This document shows positions 1-8,008 of a stretch of 14,205 nt of DNA, in pieces. The notes beneath the pieces were generated by a model, which searched no databases, had not been told where the DNA came from, and was given only the letters and a program-made list of their open reading frames with translations. The translations under genes were made by a program, and so were the position numbers. The DNA comes from Bacillota bacterium (GTDB lineage: Bacteria; Bacillota_A; Clostridia; Acetivibrionales; DUMB01), in NCBI GenBank assembly GCA_023621975.1, contig JAMOAC010000500.1:1-14205 (forward strand). Reading direction: 5' to 3'. Positions within the stretch are counted from its first letter, which is position 1, and each line of letters starts with the position of its first letter.

Positions 1-874
1 CTTTTGAAGTATAATCCCTTTCCCTTAATTTCAATGATGCAGTGTACCTGTAAATAAACTCCGAATAGACATAATTATAACTTGATCTGCCGCTGACATT
101 TGCATTTATTATACTTTTGCTCTCGTTTTCGGCAATGATTGAAAAGAAGGCATTATCTCCGCTTACAAGACCAAACACGGGCATTTTTATATCCTGTGTT
201 ACTGATCTTTTCATTGTAGCGGGGGTGGTCAAATCACTCCCGTAAACATACCCGCTGTAACCCTTAGACTTCCCGTTATTGAAATTAATTATTGCTCCCG
301 ATCCGTCAGGTACAAACATATAGCCTTCCGCATCCAATCCCTGTGCCCCGAAAAATGGGAGTACCGAGATATTAAGAAGCATACAATTTCCGGTCTCCTG
401 GATTTCTTCAAGAGCTATTTCCGCTATAAAAGCATTATTATCAAGGTAGAAATCTACGGGTATTGTAAACCCCAAAGTATCAAAAACATAGGTAATTCTG
501 ACTCCGTCTTTAATATTATCAATGCTGAAATTACCCTTTTGCACGCTTGCCACATGGCTGTTGGCTGATTGTATCAAACCTCTCTGGTCCAGATATTTTA
601 TTAATATCTGGCTCATCATTTCAAGCTGCACAGCCTTTATTGCAAGTGTATCCGTTGATGTATCTTCAGGATTGCTTCTCCAGATATAACCCGTTCTTTT
701 ATTTTCTACTGCAATCCGGGCAGTTTCTCTGTCAAGATACAATATTAGGCTGTCACTTTCTGAAACAATTTCAAAGCCTGCAGGGGATACTGCTGATACA
801 TCAATGTGAAAAAAAGGTGTAACCAGTAAGATGATTAATAATGTACATATTACTTTTTCAAGCTTTGCAGACAT
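1..874 (-). CDS. Secreted DUF5696-type protein, N-terminal part (runs off left edge)
   Basis: An open frame of 291 codons starts at ATG 874-872 and reaches position 1 without a stop, so the C-terminal part lies outside the window. The start is supported by GGGGAG, 7 nt upstream of the ATG and just 13 bp after the stop of the preceding gene, implying translational coupling. Residues 1-28 form a signal peptide (basic MSAKLEK, hydrophobic core, then VSA before VSP), so the product is exported. The motif MFVPDGSGAIINFNNGK (residues about 207-223), followed by VYG, matches my memory of DUF5696 proteins, which occur beside CUT1 sugar transporters in Paenibacillus and Clostridia. Their biochemical role is unknown to me; beta-rich strands suggest a carbohydrate-active N-terminal domain. 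The family name comes from recall, not a search. Confidence 0.72.
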   Translation of the reverse strand, partial: MSAKLEKVICTLLIILLVTPFFHIDVSAVSPAGFEIVSESDSLILYLDRETARIAVENKRTGYIWRSNPEDTSTDTLAIKAVQLEMMSQILIKYLDQRGLIQSANSHVASVQKGNFSIDNIKDGVRITYVFDTLGFTIPVDFYLDNNAFIAEIALEEIQETGNCMLLNISVLPFFGAQGLDAEGYMFVPDGSGAIINFNNGKSKGYSGYVYGSDLTTPATMKRSVTQDIKMPVFGLVSGDNAFFSIIAENESKSIINANVSGRSSYNYVYSEFIYRYTASLKLRERDYTSK

Positions 875-887
875 TTTTCTTCTCCCC

Positions 888-2990
888 TCAAATTCTAAAC
901 ATTATTTCATTATATATATTTGATACAAACAACCATACCTGCTGGTACAGGCTAAAGGCCAGCAAACCGATGAATACTACTACACCCATACCCAGGAGAG
1001 TATAAACAGTTGTTTTTACAGTATTTTTAAAAGTATATTGATGTATGGTCATCATACCTATCAGGAATAACAACCCACACCACAGTATTGAGGTCTGATT
1101 CAAAATTGAAAGATATATCGATTCACTTAAAGTAAGAAGATTGCTGAGTATAATACCCGGTATGGACAAAATTATATATGGAACCAAAGCATAAGCGCTG
1201 GCTACGAAAATCTGCCTGAAAGTTCCTTCACCATCCAATAGTGCACATAAGGCCCAGTTTGTAACAACCCACAATATAAAAACTCCCACGCTTCCTGAAA
1301 AAACAGAAAGAACGTTAAAAGTCTGAATATCATAATAGTTAAACAAAAAACCTGTAGTCTGACGTTTAATTATATTCAGTAAAAACCATATAATTAGTAT
1401 CCCATAGGAAACTGAAAGCGAGCCTTCATTATAAAATTTAATACCTTCAAACCCATCAAAGGGATGAACCATCACATGGAATGGATAAAGGACTTTTTTC
1501 CATTTTTCAGATACGTCAAGAAGCGGTCGGCCTTCTTTTCTTCTCCGGTCCTTAACCTTCAGCACCAGCCAGACCAGTATGAAAACTAAAATGATTGCTG
1601 AAAAGATATAGTAGAAGTTCTGTTGGATTACTTCTTTTCTGTATTCATTATAGGCTTCCGAATATCCTATTCTGTCATTGCCTAGTCTGAAGTATTCCAT
1701 GGCCTCCTTGAATCTGTGCTCTCCAAAGTATGCTTTTCCAATTCCTACATAAGCCATCTCATAATTGGCATTCATTTTAATTACATTGAACCATGGTTCT
1801 TTAGCTTTATCGTAATCACCGTTGTCATACAGCTCCACCGCTTTTTTTACGTTCCTTCCAAACTCAGTAAGTGTGTAGACTGTCAGGGAATTTTTCTTGG
1901 AATCCAAAACTATTACATCCTCATCCACCAACTCTATAGACGCGGGTATGTCAAGCAGACCCTTCTGGTCTCCAATTCCTCCGAAAATCATCAGAGGATT
2001 GCGCTCCTGATCATATACAAAAACCTTTCCCCGCGTTCCGTCCAAAGCATATATCAGCCCGATATCATCCACACAAACATCCACGAAGGAAGAGTCTATG
2101 ATTACATTACCGCTTACAACCACGTCACGATCCCCAAAATCATTGGAAGCCAATGAAGAACTCTGCTTTAAATTGAGGATATCGTTACTTACCGGATTCA
2201 GTTTCTTTATTTCCTCTTTTGAGTTTTGAGACTTTTTCACCGTTGCGTATACGAAATCCTGTGAGTCGATAAAAATATTGGAATACTCAATAGGTACAAA
2301 GCTCATCATTGCGCTTCTTTGTTCACGGGTGGCAATAGCACGCCATAAGCGTTCGGCTATCAGCCAGGCTGATAATTCGACTTTATTACTGCCGAAGTAC
2401 TGCAGGAAACTGCCCTTTTCATCTATACATATCAAACCCTGAAATATACCATAAGCTTGTATATATAATCTTCCTACCGAATCCACAACAATCTTTTCAG
2501 GATAATAGGTTTGATTTTTGTCAAACAACTCTGTATCAGGCTTTCCTACAATATCAACAATATTTCCTTCTTTATCTGAAACCAAAACTCTGCTGTTATC
2601 CCTGTCGGCGATGTAAATAAGCCCATTCCTGTGAACAAAGATCCCGTAAGGATTGTTCAGAGTCTCCTCATTCCCGTTATTATTGAATTTACTGTATATT
2701 CTTTTAACTTTATAGTTATAATCCAGTACTATAATCCTGTTATTCCCGGTATCAGCAATATAAACTTCCCTGTTATCCCTGTCAACAAACATATCGTGCG
2801 GAGAATTCAAATTACCGGCCCCCATGCTATTTCCGTTGATAACCCGGTCCGGAGTAAATCCGTTGGGAGAGTTTACAGTATTTCCGGCAGAGTCGTAATT
2901 ATAGCCCCTATAAGGTTCAAAGGCCATAACTCTCATTGAAGATAAAATAAATATCAAAACTAGTATCAATACCGTTGTTTTTTTTATCAT
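888..2990 (-). CDS. NHL beta-propeller / TPR / Yip1 membrane fusion protein
   Basis: A 700-residue protein in three parts. A signal peptide or anchor (MIKKTTVLILVLIFIL) leads to about 320 residues of NHL-type propeller repeats, e.g. PHDMFVDRDNREVYIADTGN and PYGIFVHRNGLIYIADRDNS. One or two TPR units follow near residues 385-450 (YDNGDYDKAKEPWFNVIKMN, AYVGIGKAYFGEHRFKEAME). A transmembrane helix at about 468-488 then leads through a basic KVKDRRRKEG loop to a multi-pass Yip1-like domain (about 500-695; HPFDGFEGIKF, FRQIFVASAYALVPYIIL). The propeller is therefore probably extracytoplasmic and tethered by the Yip1 part. Function is unknown; binding of sugar, cell wall or transporter is plausible. 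The start is ambiguous: ATG 2990 has AGGTG 5 nt upstream, while GTG 2996, two codons earlier, has GAAGG 5 nt upstream. The gap to the upstream permease gene is 10-16 bp. Confidence 0.8.
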   Translation of the reverse strand: MIKKTTVLILVLIFILSSMRVMAFEPYRGYNYDSAGNTVNSPNGFTPDRVINGNSMGAGNLNSPHDMFVDRDNREVYIADTGNNRIIVLDYNYKVKRIYSKFNNNGNEETLNNPYGIFVHRNGLIYIADRDNSRVLVSDKEGNIVDIVGKPDTELFDKNQTYYPEKIVVDSVGRLYIQAYGIFQGLICIDEKGSFLQYFGSNKVELSAWLIAERLWRAIATREQRSAMMSFVPIEYSNIFIDSQDFVYATVKKSQNSKEEIKKLNPVSNDILNLKQSSSLASNDFGDRDVVVSGNVIIDSSFVDVCVDDIGLIYALDGTRGKVFVYDQERNPLMIFGGIGDQKGLLDIPASIELVDEDVIVLDSKKNSLTVYTLTEFGRNVKKAVELYDNGDYDKAKEPWFNVIKMNANYEMAYVGIGKAYFGEHRFKEAMEYFRLGNDRIGYSEAYNEYRKEVIQQNFYYIFSAIILVFILVWLVLKVKDRRRKEGRPLLDVSEKWKKVLYPFHVMVHPFDGFEGIKFYNEGSLSVSYGILIIWFLLNIIKRQTTGFLFNYYDIQTFNVLSVFSGSVGVFILWVVTNWALCALLDGEGTFRQIFVASAYALVPYIILSIPGIILSNLLTLSESIYLSILNQTSILWCGLLFLIGMMTIHQYTFKNTVKTTVYTLLGMGVVVFIGLLAFSLYQQVWLFVSNIYNEIMFRI

Positions 2991-3006
2991 ATCCACACCT
3001 GCCTTC

Positions 3007-3867
3007 CTATCCTTTGATTCCTGAATGCGACATGGTCAACAGCACCTGGCTTTGAGTTAATATAAAGGTTACAATGGGCGGAATCATAAGTATCAAACCT
3101 ACTGCAGAAGCAACTCCGGCTCTTGATATGCCTCCTGTTGACATTTGTCTCAGAATTGTCGGGAGTAATTTTATATTTTCATCGAAAAGATATATTCCCC
3201 CGGTATCATTCCATGTGGTAGTAAAAGTAAATATCGTAAGGGTCAACCATGCCGGTTTCTGGTTGGGCATGACTATTCTCCAGAATATGCCGTATTCGCT
3301 GGTGCCGTCAATTTTTGCAGCTTCTAGTATAACATCCGGAAACTGTGACATGAACCTTTCCATCAGGAAAACACCCATGGTTCCTGCAAATACCGGTAAA
3401 ATTACCGAATACAATGTATTGATCATTCCGAGCTTTGCAAGGACTATATATCTCGGTATATTGGTAACTTCAGGAGTAAACAGTAGCGCAAGCACAATAA
3501 GTTTTCTCAAAAGCCTTTTTCCGTAAAAGTTGTGTTTTGCAATCGGATATGCCGCAAGGGAAGCTATTATCACATAGCCTCCTGTACCAACTACCGTAAC
3601 AACCAGGCTGTTGAACACATATCTTGAAAAGGGCACCCACAGACTGGAGGCCAGTTCATACATCATAACAAAATTGTCCAATGTAGCGTTTATTACAAAA
3701 AACCGCGGAGGAAAATAAAACAGCTCTTCTATCGGTTTAAAGGCCGATACGGCCGTATAGACCAGAGGTAATCCCATGAATATACCTCCGAGACCTAAAA
3801 AGATAAATATAGCCAGATTCCCTCCGAAAGATCGGTTTATTTTTTTCTTTCTCAAAAGTTTTGCCAT
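3007..3867 (-). CDS. Carbohydrate ABC transporter permease, CUT1 MalG-type
   Basis: A 286-residue inner-membrane permease, the usual length for MalG-type subunits. The cytoplasmic EAA loop that contacts the ATPase is at about residues 181-204 (EAAKIDGTSEYGIFWRIVMP), with the EAA---G core intact. Six hydrophobic helices can be picked out, the first at about 14-36. The N-terminal loop (AFKPIEELFYFPPRFF) is typical of the subfamily. The frame is open up to a TTG at 3882, but ATG 3867 is chosen because GGAGG lies 6 nt before it. It pairs with the MalF-type permease upstream to form the translocation channel. No ATP-binding gene is nearby, so an MsmK-like shared ATPase encoded elsewhere is inferred. 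The substrate cannot be read from the sequence. Confidence 0.93.
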   Translation of the reverse strand: MAKLLRKKKINRSFGGNLAIFIFLGLGGIFMGLPLVYTAVSAFKPIEELFYFPPRFFVINATLDNFVMMYELASSLWVPFSRYVFNSLVVTVVGTGGYVIIASLAAYPIAKHNFYGKRLLRKLIVLALLFTPEVTNIPRYIVLAKLGMINTLYSVILPVFAGTMGVFLMERFMSQFPDVILEAAKIDGTSEYGIFWRIVMPNQKPAWLTLTIFTFTTTWNDTGGIYLFDENIKLLPTILRQMSTGGISRAGVASAVGLILMIPPIVTFILTQSQVLLTMSHSGIKG

Positions 3868-3873
3868 AGTCAC

Positions 3874-3878
3874 CCTCC
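3874..3878 (-). promoter_or_regulatory. Ribosome binding site deciding the MalG-type permease start
   Basis: The minus strand reads GGAGG, then GTGACT, then ATG at 3867. This strong site at 6-nt spacing sits inside the TTG-extended frame, so the TTG at 3882 is unlikely to be the start. Confidence 0.8.
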
Positions 3879-3960
3879 GCAAAAAATTTGTCCATTTCCC
3901 ACATAATGTTTTTTATTTTTCTTTTCTTTTAATCAAAAACCTTATAGAGGTATTTACGCC

Positions 3961-4938
3961 TTATTCATCAGAAAATCTGCTTAAAAACCGCCTTATCAAA
4001 TTGTTCGTACAAACCATGGCCACAAACAGTACAACTGCGATTGCTGATGCATAGCCCATCTCGTACCTAAGGTTGCCATAGTCAAGTATGTGCGTAATAA
4101 TTGTATGGGTTGAGTAATCTGTACTCGGAAAGCCTGTAAGTTCCATTGCAACTCTGCCCGTTGAAAAAGAACTTGCTATTGAAAGCACCGCACCAAACAT
4201 TAATTGAGGTGCCATTTGGGGTATGGTGATATACCATAATTCCTGCCACCTGTTTTTTATGCCGTCAATGGCTCCGGCTTCATATAAGGTATAGTCTATG
4301 TTTTGAAGTCCTGCAATGAAGGCAAGAAAACCAGCACCCATACTCATCCACAACATAACGATTATTACAATGTACAAGTTTGTGTCAGGATCGGTAAGAA
4401 ACTGTACAGGTTCCTTGATAATTCCCCAGCTTAAAAGCCGGGAGTTGACATAGCCATATGCATCACCACTGAATAAGAACAACCAGATCACAAATATGTT
4501 GCCTGAAATGGATGGTGCATAGTATAAGATGGTCATAAAGGTTCTCGCTAAAGGTCTGAGCTCATTTATGAACCATGCAAAAATAAAACTTAAAATATAC
4601 CCTAAGGGGCCGGTTAAAAGAGCAAAGATCAATGTATTTTTAACAGCTATTAAAAAAACTTCATCATCCAAAAACAGGCGGATATAATTCTCCAGACCTA
4701 TAAATTTAGGAGTTTCCAGCATATTAAAATAAGTAAAACTCAATACAATTGATGATACCACCGGAATTACCGTAAATAATATAAAGCAGGTCAGAAACGG
4801 TGCAATCATTATATATGAAACCTTATTTCTTCTTATATTAGCTATAATATCAAAAACCCTTGTTTTTAGTTTTTCATCGCTGTGGCCTGTCAAGGCTGTT
4901 TCGGTGCTGCGGTGCTCCACACCGTTCATTCCGACCAT
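3961..4938 (-). CDS. Carbohydrate ABC transporter permease, CUT1 MalF-type
   Basis: A 325-residue integral membrane protein. A polar N-terminal extension of about 38 residues (MVGMNGVEHRSTETALTGHS) precedes the first helix (YIMIAPFLTCFILFTVIPVV), giving the canonical MalF/LplB-type start 'APFL..F..F..IPV'. The family hallmark NY-RLF-DD-F--A--NT is present (ENYIRLFLDDEVFLIAVKNT). The EAA loop lies at about residues 218-240 (YEAGAIDGIKNRWQELWYIT). ATG 4938 has GGTGA 6 nt upstream; a second ATG three codons in (4929) is possible. It forms the heterodimeric pore with the MalG-type protein, whose gene starts 93 bp downstream, and receives substrate from the binding proteins encoded upstream. Confidence 0.93.
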   Translation of the reverse strand: MVGMNGVEHRSTETALTGHSDEKLKTRVFDIIANIRRNKVSYIMIAPFLTCFILFTVIPVVSSIVLSFTYFNMLETPKFIGLENYIRLFLDDEVFLIAVKNTLIFALLTGPLGYILSFIFAWFINELRPLARTFMTILYYAPSISGNIFVIWLFLFSGDAYGYVNSRLLSWGIIKEPVQFLTDPDTNLYIVIIVMLWMSMGAGFLAFIAGLQNIDYTLYEAGAIDGIKNRWQELWYITIPQMAPQLMFGAVLSIASSFSTGRVAMELTGFPSTDYSTHTIITHILDYGNLRYEMGYASAIAVVLFVAMVCTNNLIRRFLSRFSDE

Positions 4939-5034
4939 CCAACTTCACCATCCCTTAATTAATATTTTTCAAGCCTTTTTTAAAGTCTCGGTTTGTTCAT
5001 AAATAAGTTCGAAAGATATATTTCTCATGAATTC

Positions 5035-7884
5035 TCAGTCAAACTCTATCCTCTTTCTTTTAATCTCCTTATTCATCTCTATGTTATATTTGTTTAACAC
5101 AACTCTTGGATTGTTAAAATCATATACCACCGAGCGGAAGGCATTAAGAAGATTTCTGCTGATGTAATAATTTCCAGGTATCTGGTAGTTATTCTTTACA
5201 TGCTTCCACTGTTCTTTTAAACTGTCTGCCTGAGCTTTAGTCCATGGTAGTTTTTCAAAAGCATTTTTATTTGCGGTATCATATCTTGCAGCAGGACCGA
5301 CCAGTGCTTCTATTTCACGGCCAAAGAGTTCCTGTACTTCATCACTGGTCCACCACTTAATAAATTCCCACGCTTCCTCGGGATAGTCGGTATCCTTTAA
5401 AATGATACAGGCTGTTCCGTTTGAACTTTGACTTCGGTCCAGTGTGCCGTCTTCCCTCACTGTACCCGGTATGGGTGCAAAGTCCCATAAGCCGTTGAGC
5501 TCGGGAGCTGCTACCGACAAACGGTTATACTCTGTATAGGGAGCCAAAGCCATTGGCATCTCTCCGCTTCTAAACCGGTTATAAAAGTCATAGGTCAGAG
5601 GAAGGGAATAATTAGTGTAAAATCCTGTCCATTGTTTGAAAGCCTCCAGAGCACGAGGTTGATCAAAGGTTGTCTCCGTCAACTGATCGTTATAGTATGA
5701 CAGCCCGTTCTGAAACAGCAGACTCTCGAAGAGTGTCTCGCTGGTGGCATCAGTTCCTATACCAACCTGGAAATTGTTCTTTTGTATAATACTCATAACC
5801 TTATAAAAATCATCCCACGTTTGAGGCACCTCAATGCCCAGTTCTTCAAATATATCTTTCCTGTAGAACAACATGTTGAAATTCTGTGTTTCAGGCAACG
5901 CATAACAGCCATCTTTATAAATAAACGGAACAATGGCTGAATTGTAGAAACGCTCGGTTACCGTATCAAAATCGGAAAATTTGGATAAATCCATGAGAGC
6001 TCCCCTCATGGCGAGGTTTATCGGGTCGATTTTGGGTATGTTTAATGCCACGTCGGGAGCAATGCCTGCTAGAGTTGCCTGCACCAATGATTCTTGAATA
6101 ACGCTTATATTCACCCCCACATTTGTTGCTGGAGTGAAAAGGTCATCGGCTAGGCTTTTTATTATACCGGCGGCATCTCTTCCCGATACATTAAACATTT
6201 TTGATGAGTTAACCCAGACATCTATGCTCTTTTTCCTGTTTGCTCCTCCGAGCCGCTTGTAATTTTCCGAGAAAGACGCTAAAAATGCCTTAAATCCATA
6301 CACGAACCTCTCCCATAAACCAATACCTCCTTCAGGTATATCCTCCTTTTCGGGCGCTATTATTATATAGTCAAGAGTAAGGGCTTGCTCTTTCAGGTCT
6401 AATAAAAGCGCACCCAGTCCGCTTATATTTGAAGAGAAATTTCCCAATCTTGAAGGTATGGTTTCTGGCTCGACCAAAAAATCATCTAACTGATCTTTCA
6501 ACCTGTCTATTCGTACAGCCTCACTGCCTTTGCTTTTTGTTATTTCCTGAACCCTTTGTGACTCTTTTCCCAGAATTTCAGAAATTTCTTTAAACTCCTC
6601 CATTAAACCGGGGATTGTTTCATCCAGTTTGTAATCTCTGTTCGGATCGGGAGACGCTCCGGTTACTTTAATAATCTTTCGATACAAACTGTTCAGACCA
6701 AACACAACACTGTCAAGCACTTTCAGTGTTTCAGCTATCTCACCGATTACAACTTCCATGGTAAGTTCATGTGTACCCTTTTCAAGGTAAAACAGGTAAG
6801 GCTCATCTCCCGAAAGCACTTCGGTGTACCATCTGTTGCCATACTTAAACCCGTAAGCTTCCATTTCCTTGAAGGGTACTTTTCCATCTATATAAATCTT
6901 CCTTGAAGAATACATTCCTCTGTTAAAGTTTTGTTTTACTCTTAAAGCGATTTTATAAAATCCGCTCTCAGGAATATCAATAATCCAGGTTGCAAACTGT
7001 CCCGGATATTGCCAGTTATGTGAACCGAATACATTGAGCTTTATATTATAAGGATCGCTGGGCTCAATGGATGCATCGGTCCTGTCAGACATGGGATAAA
7101 GAATTGAGTCCGATTTCAAGCTGACATCTTCCGCCTGAATTTTTATCACTCCTACATACTCGTTTTCTGACTTTTTATTTTTGTGTATTTCCATATATTC
7201 ACTATATGTAGGAATTGCTTCTGTTTGATGAATGATCAGACTGTCCAGAGAAAAAGCTCCGTCGTTGTTTTTTATTGTCAATTTGTTTTTTCCTTTTTTG
7301 AAATAAAACAAACAATCCTCGTAGAATACACCCTGGCTGTTTGTAAAAACCCTGTTCTGCCAGATATACTTCTCTCTTTGCTTTGGTCTTATATCATTGC
7401 CCCAGGCGTCCTGCAGTATTTCCGTTTCATTTTCCCATATTCTTTTAAATACAAAGCTATCGGCTGAATCAAAAGGTAGTTTGCCATCAATGCTAACTGC
7501 CACATTTAAATCTTTCCCGTTTCCTTCCATTGCCTTGAAAATCATACTGATGTTAAAAAGACCGTCCTGAGGCATATCTACGATCCAGGAAACTTCGCTG
7601 TCATTATGGTCCAATATCAATACATTTTTCTTCTTATTCTCATCAAAACTTAGCCATGCATTGTTCAATTCCTGCTTCAGACAGTTGTCGGCATTTAAAA
7701 CGACAGTAACGTCAGGTCTTGGCATATCCCTGTATTTTTCAAGATAGCTGATATAGGAGTTTGCTCTGTTGTAGCCTGAAACATCATTAAATCCGGACGT
7801 ATCTCCTACAACTTCGGGAACGAAAACCAGGCTCATTATTACTTGAAATACCAGGATCAAACTCAACAGTCTTTTAAGCTTCAA
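5035..7884 (-). CDS. Large extracellular solute-binding protein with two N-terminal jelly-roll-like domains
   Basis: A 949-residue exported binding protein, about twice the usual length. Signal peptide: MKLKRLLSLILVFQVIMSLV with the start read as Met; no lipobox Cys is seen. Two related beta-rich domains follow at about residues 58-218 and 245-397. They share WIVDMPQDGLFNI / WIIDIPESGFYKI, then SIDGKLPF / YIDGKVPF, then FYFKKGKNKLTI / FYLEKGTHELTM, and end in LDSLII / LDSVVF. A helical, partly coiled-coil linker (about 415-545) leads to a family 1-type binding domain (about 550-949), with PDVALNIPKIDPINLAMRGA and EEAWEFIKWWTSDEVQ. The start is TTG 7884, chosen for AGGTGG 8 nt upstream. An in-frame ATG at 7902 lacks such a site, and the frame open to 8043 overlaps the preceding gene and terminator. 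The N-terminal domains are inferred to bind carbohydrate. Confidence 0.85.
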   Translation of the reverse strand: MKLKRLLSLILVFQVIMSLVFVPEVVGDTSGFNDVSGYNRANSYISYLEKYRDMPRPDVTVVLNADNCLKQELNNAWLSFDENKKKNVLILDHNDSEVSWIVDMPQDGLFNISMIFKAMEGNGKDLNVAVSIDGKLPFDSADSFVFKRIWENETEILQDAWGNDIRPKQREKYIWQNRVFTNSQGVFYEDCLFYFKKGKNKLTIKNNDGAFSLDSLIIHQTEAIPTYSEYMEIHKNKKSENEYVGVIKIQAEDVSLKSDSILYPMSDRTDASIEPSDPYNIKLNVFGSHNWQYPGQFATWIIDIPESGFYKIALRVKQNFNRGMYSSRKIYIDGKVPFKEMEAYGFKYGNRWYTEVLSGDEPYLFYLEKGTHELTMEVVIGEIAETLKVLDSVVFGLNSLYRKIIKVTGASPDPNRDYKLDETIPGLMEEFKEISEILGKESQRVQEITKSKGSEAVRIDRLKDQLDDFLVEPETIPSRLGNFSSNISGLGALLLDLKEQALTLDYIIIAPEKEDIPEGGIGLWERFVYGFKAFLASFSENYKRLGGANRKKSIDVWVNSSKMFNVSGRDAAGIIKSLADDLFTPATNVGVNISVIQESLVQATLAGIAPDVALNIPKIDPINLAMRGALMDLSKFSDFDTVTERFYNSAIVPFIYKDGCYALPETQNFNMLFYRKDIFEELGIEVPQTWDDFYKVMSIIQKNNFQVGIGTDATSETLFESLLFQNGLSYYNDQLTETTFDQPRALEAFKQWTGFYTNYSLPLTYDFYNRFRSGEMPMALAPYTEYNRLSVAAPELNGLWDFAPIPGTVREDGTLDRSQSSNGTACIILKDTDYPEEAWEFIKWWTSDEVQELFGREIEALVGPAARYDTANKNAFEKLPWTKAQADSLKEQWKHVKNNYQIPGNYYISRNLLNAFRSVVYDFNNPRVVLNKYNIEMNKEIKRKRIEFD

Positions 7885-7892
7885 TAACAACC

Positions 7893-7898
7893 CCACCT
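7893..7898 (-). promoter_or_regulatory. Ribosome binding site favouring a TTG start for the large binding protein
   Basis: AGGTGG lies on the minus strand 8 nt before TTG 7884. It falls just inside the frame if ATG 7902 were used, and that ATG is preceded only by AAGTTACCAG, which has no Shine-Dalgarno match. The TTG start gives a compact signal peptide beginning with Lys-Leu-Lys-Arg. Confidence 0.55.
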
Positions 7899-7923
7899 TC
7901 ATCTGGTAACTTATAAATCCCCT

Positions 7924-7966
7924 AAAAAATTGGAATGTGCAGCCAGCCATGAGGATGGCTGCACAT
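7924..7966 (-). terminator. Stem-loop with T-run between the two binding-protein genes (partial terminator or mRNA stabiliser)
   Basis: An 11-bp perfect stem ATGTGCAGCCA / TGGCTGCACAT (arms 7956-7966 and 7935-7945, 10-nt loop) is followed on the minus strand by TCCAA and then six T (7924-7929). The T-run starts 5 nt after the stem, which is late for a full terminator. It lies 43 bp after the stop of the lipoprotein gene and 40 bp before the next start. This fits the common CUT1 arrangement in which the binding protein is made in excess over downstream genes. An alternative 7-bp hairpin with a CCTC loop is possible in the same segment. Confidence 0.65.
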
Positions 7967-8008
7967 AGGTTTATAAATCTAATCCAATTTTCGATAAACA
8001 AATTTAAA

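Noticed and set aside
3925..3960. Short hairpin ACCT/AGGT followed by TTTTT after the MalF-type permease gene
   Set aside because: A four-base-pair stem is too weak for a terminator and the operon continues.
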